Assembly (NCBI GenBank): GCA_032629725.1
Contig: JAFEVB010000002.1
Location: forward strand, 2,170,001 to 2,234,000
Length of the DNA stretch: 64,000 nt
Direction: 5' to 3'
DNA from: Gremmenia infestans
Lineage: Eukaryota > Ascomycota > Leotiomycetes > Helotiales > Hamatocanthoscyphaceae
In this document: piece by piece, positions 55,440-64,000 of the stretch
Layout: the number at the start of each line of letters is the position of its first letter
Position numbering within the stretch: position 1 is the first letter of the stretch
Position numbers and translations under genes: made by a program
The notes under the pieces: generated by a model
The model's input: the letters and a program-made list of their open reading frames with translations, nothing else
What the model was told of the DNA's origin: nothing
Database searches by the model: none

Positions 55440-56681
55440 GGTGATTCCGCCCAACGTGGGAGTGAGGCGGAGAAAGTTTCCGCTGTGAGGAAGGAGGAGC
55501 CCAGAACCGGAATAGATCAGTACAATCGTACTGGTGATACTGTGGTGTGGATGGTGGTTATAACACGGGAGAAACGAACGCGTGCCGTCAAAGGCATCCA
55601 GATATGTTCTTGTGTTTGAAGTTGATGAAAGGCTGTGAATCAATGTCGATTTACCAGGCCAGGTTGGGCACCAGCCGCATCAAATTATGTAAGCCACCAG
55701 CTCCAAAACTTCTACTAGGCTCCCTTAAGCTCGCGGGGTAAACCGGTAAAATCATTCCAACGTCAAACTTCAATTTAATAGTCGGTTCGCAGCATTTACG
55801 ACATTACAACATCCTCCTCCAAGTGCAGGCGACTAATCAGTCATGTTCAAAGCAACCGAGCCTGTATGCGGACCCGTTCAAAACTCTTACCGGAAAGGGG
55901 CTCCCAGTATATATAATTTCATTTGAGATAACCCTGGTCCAGCCTGCGGGAGTGCTATGTTTTGTATTTACCTTACGCTTCCCATCTATCAATCTCGATT
56001 GTGGTAGCCACACCTGACGATAACTTATTAATCATATGTTCATTATGCTCATCGCTTTTGCTCCGAAAGTCCCATCGCTGCCCTAGCACCTTTGGAAATC
56101 TAGCTGTTCTTGCCCCCTATTTCCTGTTTTCTATCCTCTTGTAGGTATCCAGCCAGTGATGATTGTTGGATCCTGACACTCATAAATGATGTCTTCTAAG
56201 GACGTCATCATTGGATTATCTCCATCCCAAACGACTGCCGTGTAGCATCAAATGCTTAAGGTCATCCGCCTTACGTGGCAATGCATCGGCGAATTGCGCG
56301 AGAGCTTTCAATGGGGGGCACATTCATCCGCGTCCCACCAAAAAACATGTCATGACACCCTCTTATTTAAGAGGGGTCCATTCGAACTTCACACTGGCGG
56401 ACCGAACTCTTCTCAGTATGCAGAAGGTGAATCTTCAGTTCCAAGCAAGTAACTATCTACGCTCAATCGCTAAATGAGGGAAACCCCAGCAAGAAAATCA
56501 ACGCATATTTTCGCAATGCAATGAGCATTCAAGCACAATGTGAAAAAGGCTCCCATTGCGACAAAAGAGAACGGTTACCATCAAGAGCACCAAATTAAAA
56601 AGATTCCTATCTTCCCCAAGCGACGCTTCGTGCAATACAACGAGAAATACTCGAATGGCCCGTCAAACCCCAATGCAATCT
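55440..56681. other. Intergenic region, no gene seen
   Basis: About 1.2 kb between two minus-strand genes. The RING promoter lies at its left end and the 3' UTR of the oxygenase-like gene at its right end. I see no coding frame or RNA gene. Confidence 0.4.
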
Positions 56682-57900
56682 CTATTCCGATTTCCTGCGT
56701 TTAGCGGACTCGCAGACTGGTGGCAAATGTCCTTTGATCACCATGGACTCCTCGACGATCTCAGCGTCCACGGCCTGCAATGCCTTGATCTCAAAGTCCA
56801 GAAAGTGTTTGATAGCCTTGACATCTGTGGTGCCAGCTTTCATAGAATCACGAACATCCTTCAGCATACCGCGAATTCTGGCCTCTGCATTCTCAAGTTG
56901 GTACTCCATGACTTGGTTGTAGAGATCTGGCAGGTTCGAGATAGGTCGGACGGTATTCAAAACAGTATCATCTCGAACGTGGGGATTTTTTGGTCTGAAG
57001 GAAGTGACCGCGGTGATGCGCTCCTGGCCACCAAACGCCTTCAGGGCTTGGTGATCTATGTATCGGCCTTGCAAAACAACGGCACAGCCCTAGCATCATG
57101 TCAGACCTGGAATACTTTTGATGAACATGCGTCTTACCTTGGATGGACCGCGAACTTTTCTAATCTCTCCTGTGCCTGTCTTCAATGCAGTCTCTCCTCC
57201 GACCATGTTGGTGGTATCGCTCATCATCAAGACACAGACAAAAGGATAACTATCCCTATGCCATCCGACAATGGCATCATCGTCGTCGTTTGCGGGTCCG
57301 CTCAACTCACTCTTATTTCCCGGCACCGAGAGGTTGATGTGGGCTATCTCGTAGTCTATGACAGGAACAAGTTCAATGCCAGCGATCTTGGAGATAATGG
57401 CCAGTGTGTCCGGGTGCTTCCAAGCGTTGAACGTAAACTTGCCATGGCTATGGACGTTAGCATTCACTCGTGTCAAGCGTGGAGGTAACAAAAATAACTC
57501 ACCGAGGAGCATAGCCTCGAAGCTGCTTCGGAGCGATGTTCGAGGCATAAGTATACTCATCTCCGGCCTCCACGTTAAAAATCTCGTCTCTCATAACGTC
57601 GACGGCTTCTTCACTAAAGAGTCGGAAAGGCTCCGAGACAGCCATCGGAGAGACGCCGTTGTTGGCGGAGTATCCAATATCCTCCATGGTGTGGATGTAC
57701 GTCGGTTCCTCGTAAGCCAAGTGCTTGCTTGGAATGAAGAGCGGTCCAGAAGAGGTCTGCTCAGAAGCAAGATACTTTTGAAAGGACCGCTTGAGACTCT
57801 CTTGGGTCTCCTTTGAGGAAGGGTTGACCACAGGTGTGTTGATGGTGTTGGAGTAGAATCGCTCCGGGGTACCCCCAATCGGAATTCCTTCAGTCGCCAT
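56682..57900 (-). CDS. 2-oxoglutarate/Fe(II) oxygenase-like protein
   Basis: A predicted non-haem iron oxygenase of unknown substrate. Three exons (start at 57900; intron with GTGAGT donor, TGCTAAC branch and CATAG acceptor; second intron GTAAGA...GCTAG; end 56682). The junctions read LRGYAPR-HGKFTFNAWKHP and RGPSK-GCAVVLQGRYIDHQALKAFG. The jelly-roll core has AIVGWHRDSYPFVCVLMMSDT, where HRD fits the HxD iron motif. It also has GGETALKTG, GRYIDHQALKAFGGQERITAV with a candidate distal histidine, and TSFRPK with the likely 2-oxoglutarate-binding arginine. A helical C-terminus (DLYNQVMEYQLENAEARIRGMLKDV) ends in KRRKSE. The fold call is by motif pattern; substrate and pathway are unknown. Confidence 0.82.
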
Positions 57901-59290
57901 TTTTGTTGATGCGTACTAGGTAGGTAGACTGGTTCTGTCTATAATTATCAGCAACTCATTCAAGTCCAGTGATGAAGAAGAGGATGTGAAAGCTAGATGT
58001 CCGCCAAGATATGATTCTAGGCGGGAATAGTTACAGACATGACAGGGACTACCCGCTCTGAGGGATAATGTCTGATAGCGACCTGGGAATTTGATGCGTA
58101 CAGTTCAAGGTCTTGCCAGTGTATCGCAAGTCAAGTGCTACAGATAACTGAAGACGTTCAGGGCCAATGTTCTTGAAGATGGTGACGACGGATAGTTGTT
58201 GCTTCTTTACTTACATTTATATGTTGAGATTTTTGCTCTTCGAAATTTGTTTCAGAGTCAAGTGAATTGCGTTGATATACGTAATATGAGGGTGAATATG
58301 TTGCGGTCGATAAGAAGCTGTTATTCACTTTTTATATATCTGAGCAGTCCTGTTGTATCCTCCACACCTTTTCTTATGTGCTTGGCTTCCTTGGAGTTGG
58401 ATATCTCCACGTAGTGATCCAGTCCAACCTAGGAAATCGGCTACGGGTTGGATCAGCCGTGACTTTTGCACGTCCTTGTTGATCCGATCCTGCCCTTGTT
58501 GACGGCCTCCACACCTTTCTTTTGGGGTCTTCTTCACCGTTCACAAATGACCTATGGATGCAAGAGTGGTTATGGAGACGGTTCCACGGTACTTTGCACG
58601 CTGTTTGTCGCAGCACAGCAACCTTATCGACGCGAAATGAGGCACTGGTTGACAGGTCGGACGAAATCCTTACGATGAAGCTGGCCAGTCCGCAAGGCTG
58701 GACCAATTGTTCGGAGGATGGCAGACTACAGTAGGGGGGCGGTTGAATGGCGGATGCAAGGTGCGCGGCGGGCGAGGGTTGTATGGAATTCCTTTCTCTA
58801 AATGGATATAGTGTTGTACGGTCACATCGTAATGATCTAGCGCTTGTCTCTACTTGATGCCAATCGGGGGGCTCTGCGCAGATCAGATTGAGCCACAAAG
58901 ACCAGAGAAGGAGGGGAGGGAATCCAGGCAGGCGTCATTGTTCGGCACTTTGGCACATGCCTTGGTCGAGGCTGGGTACACATTAGCAAACGCAACATAT
59001 CAGGCGCGATTGTGGAGACACGTAGGATCAAAAGTGGAGGGAAAGAATAGGAGTTGGAGAACTGGTGTGGAGGGCTAAGGTATGGGAAGCTGACCAGAGC
59101 GGGGAGTGATAAAGCGTCTGGATCTAATGACCCGATACGGAACACGAAACGATAAAAGAACGTCGCGCGGTAGAGCTGCAGCAGCCGTTAACGGACGCAT
59201 GCTGCAGGTAGATGGACTAAATGATAACCATCTTTAGACGTCGGCGGAGAATGAGGCAATTGAGTTTGTGACATGTATTTACTGTATCTG

Positions 59291-59352
59291 CGTTGTATTG
59301 TTTGTATTGTATTGTGTTGTGTTGTGTTGTGTTGTGTAGTGTTGTGTTATGT
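59291..59352. repeat. TTGTG microsatellite
   Basis: About twelve tandem or near-tandem TTGTG/TTGTA pentamers are readable directly, with some interruptions (TTGTGTAGTG). This is a simple repeat in a divergent intergenic region. Confidence 0.9.
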
Positions 59353-59614
59353 TATTCTATATTATTTACATTTTCACCGCTGGTTGATCGACCAGCCGTG
59401 TACTACTTACTTACTGACTGTAGCTGCAATACTACCATACGCCCACGCATGATACTCATGCTTTCCAGAGGAGATACCTCCGTCTAGTTCTAGTCTGATG
59501 AGTCTTGCGCTGTTGCTGACTAGCTGTATTTTAGAGTGCTGACTCGTACTGAAACGCTTGATAAGGAGGCTCGACATTAATTACAAGAATCAAATACGAT
59601 ACCGTCTGTCGGTA

Positions 59615-59642
59615 CCTCCGCCCTCCGCCCTCCGTCCTCCGC
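59615..59642. repeat. CCTCCGC heptamer repeat, four units
   Basis: Four successive CCTCCGY/CCTCCGC units are followed by a CACAGTACG word. The repeat is short and in intergenic DNA. No function is implied. Confidence 0.8.
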
Positions 59643-60100
59643 ACAGTACGACAGACACTACCTAGTATATCTAGTGACTAGAATACTAGAATAGAAAAAC
59701 ACTTGATTCATTCGCCGGATTCTTCCCGAAATGCGGGGTCTACCTAACTCAAGGGAGTTTAGACTCTTTTCCCGACCAATTGAATGGCCCACAAGATATC
59801 AATTTCAATATTCTCCCCAAGTAAGGTAAGTACAAGTATGTTGGCACGAGTAAAAGAATCATAAAAACAGGGGCTAGTTCACCAGTTCATGTCATGCTGC
59901 ATGCCACGCCACCTACCCATCCACTCACCTTCATCTCCCAACTTGATAACGCTTGATAAGTAGCCGTAGTCTAATCCCAATAGAGACTAAGCGAAAATCT
60001 CTCCTGGGCGGTCAGCCAGAACGTGATTGAGCCAACCACCTCACCTCGACCTCGAGGCTGAACTTGAATCCTGCCCTGACCTTGAAACCACGAGCAAATC

Positions 60101-60637
60101 ATGTCGTCCAAAGACGAACCTGCACCCTCTCCCTCACCCTCACCCGCACCAACCAAAGGCGGCCCTTGGGACGAGAAGACGAGTGAGAAGTTTGAGGGGT
60201 AAATCTACAACATTTCCTTGTTCAAGTTGTTTGTTTCTGATCACGCGACTCGACTCAAAATATGCACCGAACTTCAGCTAATGAGAATGTGAATAAACAG
60301 TAAAAGCTTCTCAAAGTTCTTCGACCCGTGTCAGGAAGCCGCAGACAGGAGTCTGAAGTGCTTGCACCGGAACGGCGGGGATCGGGATATGTGTACTGAT
60401 TACTTCCAGTGAGTGCTTCTTGCCTGTTTCTCTCAACGGTGAACGAGACTCTTATCTTGAAACGCTTATTTATACAAGATTTCTGTGGAACGGGTAAGCT
60501 AATGCTACACTAGGGCATATCGAGATTGCAAAAAGCAATGGGTAAGCCGTGGACTCTTTCCTCCATGGGCTGTGTGTGACATGATGATAAGCTAGACTTG
60601 TCGATCATTGGTGGCCGCCTCAATTGAAGCCATTTAA
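60101..60637 (+). CDS. COX23: Cox23-like twin CX9C mitochondrial protein
   Basis: A small intermembrane-space protein of the CHCH class, required for cytochrome c oxidase assembly or copper delivery in yeast. Exons 60101-60198, 60301-60408 and 60514-60541 give 78 in-frame codons: MSSKDEPAPSPSPSPAP..., GKSFSKFFDPCQEAADRSLKCL, HRNGGDRDMCTDYFQAYRDCKKQW. Cysteines at 43/53 and 64/74 form two perfect CX9C motifs. Introns have GTAAAT, GTGAGT and GTAAGC donors, with AACAG and CTAG acceptors. The last exon is uncertain. An acceptor at 60595 gives a 13-residue tail ending at 60637; one at 60591 gives an 11-residue tail. The total of about 90 residues is typical for filamentous fungi. No single exon is long, so the gene is easy to miss. 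Confidence 0.82.
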
Positions 60638-61416
60638 GCATTTGAAGCATGCTTCTTTGCTCTTCCCAGAGGCTGGCTCGGAGCTCCGCACAGCTCTGCA
60701 AGGTTCTCTTTTGGCAATGTACGCCGCTGACTTTGAATGCCATAGATAACTGATCGAAGAGAAGAAAAGAGGAAGGGCGGGGGATCGTGGTTCTCTTGAC
60801 TCGAGCATGGATGAAGCAACTGGAAGAGGCTGTCCCTTGGCTTTGACCTTGTATCATATGATCATTTTGTAAGATAAGGAAACGACGTAAACCTTATTCT
60901 GGAGAAGCGGGTCATACCTCTTCATACGGGATGAGATGAGAGACTTTTGATGTTTCAATTATTGGGGTAGTCTTGCTTTAATGGAGGAGAAGGTGGGGAT
61001 GGAAAAATATGGATGGTCTCAAAATTGAGAGAATGACTTTGCCGTGTAAAAACAGTCAACTGAAACCTAAAATATAATGGACTCGAGTATAACTGCATGT
61101 TAAATGCAAAATCCATCTCAATGGGCATAGCGTTAAAGTGTTTAGAAATAAAAATACGAGTAGCTCCTCGAGCTGTTCCTTCCGAATTCGGGTTTCTCGC
61201 TTCGGCTCACCACACCACCCCACCGGTCCAATCAATCATGTCAAACCACTACTGACTGACTGTACCAAAATTCCACCATCACTAAGGTAAGGTATTTCCT
61301 ACCCTGCCTCAGCCACAGCACAGCACAACACGCTGACTGTGGGACGCTCCCGTGATTCTAGAAATACTTTCTTACCGTGCGCATGAACCTGTCAACCGGC
61401 ATCAAATACGGCAATA
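60638..61416. other. Intergenic region, no gene seen
   Basis: About 0.8 kb between Cox23-like and Mdm20-like genes on the same strand. It contains the Cox23-like 3' UTR and the Mdm20-like promoter. No gene is supported. Confidence 0.4.
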
Positions 61417-64000
61417 ATGGCGGACCAGATGCTCAAAGATCGGCAAGACGCCCCCATCTGGAACGCTATCGACGCCAGCAACTTCAAGCAAGCCCTGAAG
61501 CTGGTTGACAAGCGGCTAGCTAAGAAACGAACTGATTATTTTGAGGTTTGTCTTCTCCAGCATCTCTGCTTTTGAACTTCATATCTACGTCTGTCGAGAT
61601 GATACCTCACGTGATTAAACACATTTTTTCAGGAGACTGACATTGAAGTTCACAGGCTCTGAAAGTTTATATTCGGTCCAGATCACCGCTATTAGCGGAG
61701 AAGCAGGCTGTCCTTTTGTATTTGGACGAGTTGGCCGAGAAGAAGAAGGCCATTGCGGAACTAGAGACGGTGGAGTTGTATGATGAGGCTTTTGGGGAGG
61801 TCTTCCCTGAGCCTCAGGAGAGCTGGGATAGGATTATCGGGGAATTAAGATGGCTATGTGTCAAGTCTCAGCCGAAGAATGAGGATTTGAGCTTGAAATG
61901 CTTTCAAGCTTGTCTTAGAAAAGGTGATTTGGAGCATGCTAAGCAGGTGAGCTCGAAAATTCCAAGAAATCCAAGGCTTGCTGGGTTCAGAACTCTAATA
62001 CTGTCATAGATTTCGAATAGTCTGGAGAAGACGTTCTCAAGTAATCATTCATATGTGTTTTGGAACATTGCATCTATGTTTCTCTATTCGGTGAGCTTAG
62101 GCTCCCTTTGATACGGACAGTTCATTGACGATAATAGATTTCTGAGAAATATCCAGAGAAGCAGAGGAAATTATGGGGCTCGCTGGCCTTTGCCCAAATC
62201 GGAAAATTGGCAACTGCGACCAAACAAGCCACAGTAAGTCGACGCTCCTTTACGTCCCCAATGGGCAAAGGTAACCCGATCCCGGCAGGATCCAAAGAAG
62301 CTACCAATTCGGTCATTACAGACACCACAAGAGTTGCTTCTTCTGCATAGAATTACAGAAGCTCTTGGGAAACCAGAGCAGCGATTAGAATATCTCAATG
62401 ATCCCACGCTTGGACCAGAGTCGGCAGTTGCAAAAGGCGAATGGCAACTGTGGAGATTCAAGTTGAATCTCTTGGAAAATTCCGCAAAGTGGCAAGAGCT
62501 GTTTGAAACGACCAAATCTTTGCTCAAACGGGCAAGAACTAAGGATGAGTCTGGCCAACTTTCGGAATCCGGGATGAGTGACTGGATTGTGTGGGAGGCG
62601 TTTATACGATCAGCTGTGGAGCTGCGGAATCACGAGTAAGTCACATACGTAATATGTTCAAACCCTTTTAGTAACAAAGCTACAGGCCTAAGGACGCTGT
62701 GATTGCGGAAGTTGAAGCTCACTTAGATCCAGCTTGCGAAACTGACAAAAGTTGGAAGCGGAACGCTTCATTAGCCTTGGTCAAAATAACTTTCGTCAGC
62801 AGCTCGCCATTCCAAGGTCAACCTCATGACAGAATCCCCGTGCTTATCAAGTACTTGCAGAAATATGGGAATGCGAGCACAGCGTACAATGACCTCAGAC
62901 CTTTCGTCGAACAGCTGAATGTTGAGGATAGAAAACAATTACTGGAGCTTATTTTGAAAGATGCAATATTCGAGGAGACCAAAGAGGACAAAGACGTAGG
63001 TCTCATATATCTCGTGTACCCACGTGCTAACTTGTTTTCTAGTTGAAGACCGCAAACAGAATCACTCAGCTTATCAACACCTACAAGCTGAGGTACCTTC
63101 TCACAAGCAGTTTGCCAGAATACGAAATCCGCGCAGGCGCAGCGTACAAACCTAGCCGCAAGGACACAGATGGGCAATACTCGACATCGTCGCTCAGACA
63201 ACTCGCGCAAGATGCTGCGAAACTGTACCTTGCGGCAGTCCACGGGGGACGAGCTGCCTGGAATCTTTTGCCGACAGATACTCATCCAGCTGACGATCTA
63301 TGTTTATTGTCTGCGATGTGTTTATTCAAACTAGCACTAGCCAGTACCGAAGACTCGGAACCTCTCTCAGGTGCCAAAGCTTCATATGTATTGCAAGCTA
63401 CGGCGTTGCTCGAGTACGCCCTGACACATTCGCAGCCGAATTCTCAAATGTCTTTATTGCTTATTCGTTTGTACTATTACCTTGGGTGTGGTTCAATGGC
63501 CATGCACGCATATCAACGTCTCGGACTCAAACAGATCCAGCTTGATACCTTGTCATATACCCTATTTGATAGAATATCGACGTTCCACCCACACCCGTTT
63601 TCACACTCCGTTTCAGATTCCTCGCCATATCGAACACCTATAGAGAGCCTTCAAAAGCAGCAAAAGATGTATAGGAATTCTCGAGATCAAATCAGCAAAA
63701 ATATCTGGCTGTCATATAAGCATGGTAGCTACAATTCCATATTTGAGATTAAGGAGGTGTCGGATACTTTATCCCGCACTTTGTCAGCAGCTATGTCTGT
63801 TGTCGAAAGCCGGAAAATTTCTGGTCTAATACCACTAAAGACTGCATCAGGTGCTTCTGATGGCGGTTTCGATATCCTTCGTAGGTGATGTTACAACTTT
63901 TCTGAAACGAAGCTCATTTGTTACCCCATAGCACCCAACCCAGAAGCCTCAGAGTCTCCCTTTTCAGACACGAATGATTACGCCACATTTCCGAACATTG
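61417..64000 (+). CDS. MDM20: NatB acetyltransferase auxiliary subunit Mdm20/Naa25 (3' end beyond window)
   Basis: Ribosome-binding auxiliary subunit of the NatB N-terminal acetyltransferase, partner of Naa20/Nat3; needed for tropomyosin acetylation and mitochondrial inheritance in yeast. It starts MADQMLKDRQDAPIWNAIDASNFKQALKLVDKRLAKKRTDYFE (61417-61545). It continues through several exons as a TPR-like helical repeat protein: ALKVYIRSRSPLLAEKQAVLLYLDEL, ELRWLCVKSQPKNEDLSLKCFQACLRKGDLEHAKQ, FWNIASMFLYSISEKYPEKQRKLWGSLAFAQIGK, ELLLLHRITEALGKPEQRLEYL, DSRIPVLIKYLQKYG-type and LLLIRLYYYLGCGSMAMHAYQRLGLKQIQLDTLSYTLFDRIS. The latter resembles the conserved 'LGxxxxAxxxYxxLxxKxIQxDTLxH' block. A further intron begins at about 63883 (GTAGGTGATG) and the gene runs past 64000. 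At least seven introns are needed in the window. Confidence 0.93.

Larger units (their letters stand above)
57901..60100. other. Divergent intergenic region with microsatellites
   Basis: About 2.2 kb between divergent genes. Two short repeats are listed separately. Elsewhere I see no frame with family resemblance; a few open frames around 58300-59150 have random composition. Confidence 0.45.

Noticed and set aside
56556..57488. 310-codon plus-strand frame opposite the oxygenase-like gene
   Set aside because: It is antisense to exons with clear dioxygenase motifs and has random composition.
59291..59352. TTGTG repeat considered as telomere-like
   Set aside because: The unit is not TTAGGG and it sits internally between genes; a simple microsatellite explains it.
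1..64000. Secondary-metabolite cluster, transposase or CRISPR-like array
   Set aside because: No polyketide/peptide synthase, terpene cyclase, transposase or regular spaced repeat array was found; the cupin, MFS and oxygenase-like genes are far apart among housekeeping genes.

Overview
The window is nuclear DNA of a filamentous ascomycete (Pezizomycotina). Genes are split by short introns of about 45-100 bp with GTRNGT-like donors, CTAAC/CTAAT branch sites close to the acceptor, and YAG acceptors. The gene set is fungal: a HET-domain protein, glutamine:fructose-6-phosphate amidotransferase, a Bem3-type RhoGAP, a lactose-permease-like sugar transporter and an Aim6-like protein. A leotiomycete is my best guess from protein style, held with low confidence. 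There are no bacterial-type features, CRISPR arrays, tRNAs or rRNAs that I can support.

Layout. 0.4-5.8 kb: FAH-family hydrolase (-), SDHAF1-type LYR protein (+, in three small exons) and a large disordered protein (+). 5.8-11.0 kb: a long gene-poor stretch with one weak small secreted-protein candidate. 11.0-15.9 kb: Bem3-like PX-PH-RhoGAP protein (+). 17.2-19.7 kb: amino-acid transporter (-, 10 exons). 21.4-27.9 kb: accessory block with a tandem-duplicated-domain protein (-), a CRAL-TRIO/Sec14 protein (-), a cupin (-) and a HET-domain gene (+). 28.9-31.6 kb: Hsp20 (-) with an upstream heat-shock element, and a small F-box/2EXR-like protein (-). 33.4-42.8 kb: core housekeeping block with eIF3j (-), enolase (-), Rpt4 (+) and Gfa1 (+). 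43.8-45.8 kb: unknown Pro/Gln-rich protein (-). 48.4-49.7 kb: Aim6-like protein (+). 50.6-52.5 kb: MFS sugar transporter (-). 53.2-55.4 kb: RING protein (-). 56.7-57.9 kb: 2OG-Fe(II) oxygenase-like protein (-). 60.1-60.6 kb: Cox23-like twin CX9C protein (+). 61.4 kb to the end: NatB auxiliary subunit Mdm20/Naa25 (+, runs off the window).

Gene models. I joined exons by hand from reading frame, splice signals and family knowledge. For SDHAF1, Bem3, the amino-acid transporter, the duplicated-domain protein, the F-box-like gene, eIF3j, Rpt4, Gfa1, the Pro/Gln-rich protein, Aim6 and the RING gene, the exon lengths sum to a whole number of codons. The 5' ends of the CRAL-TRIO and HET genes are unresolved.

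Functional links are loose, as expected for a eukaryotic chromosome. Two genes serve respiratory-chain assembly (SDHAF1, Cox23), two protein turnover (Rpt4, RING), and several central metabolism or wall precursors (enolase, Gfa1). I found no convincing new multi-gene system. The best leads are the tandem-duplicated unknown family, the transporter's long tail ending in a hydrophobic segment, the upstream ORF overlapping the Bem3 start, the apparently 5'-incomplete HET gene, and the gene-poor 5 kb with recurrent GTACAGTAC/GTACTGTAC motifs.
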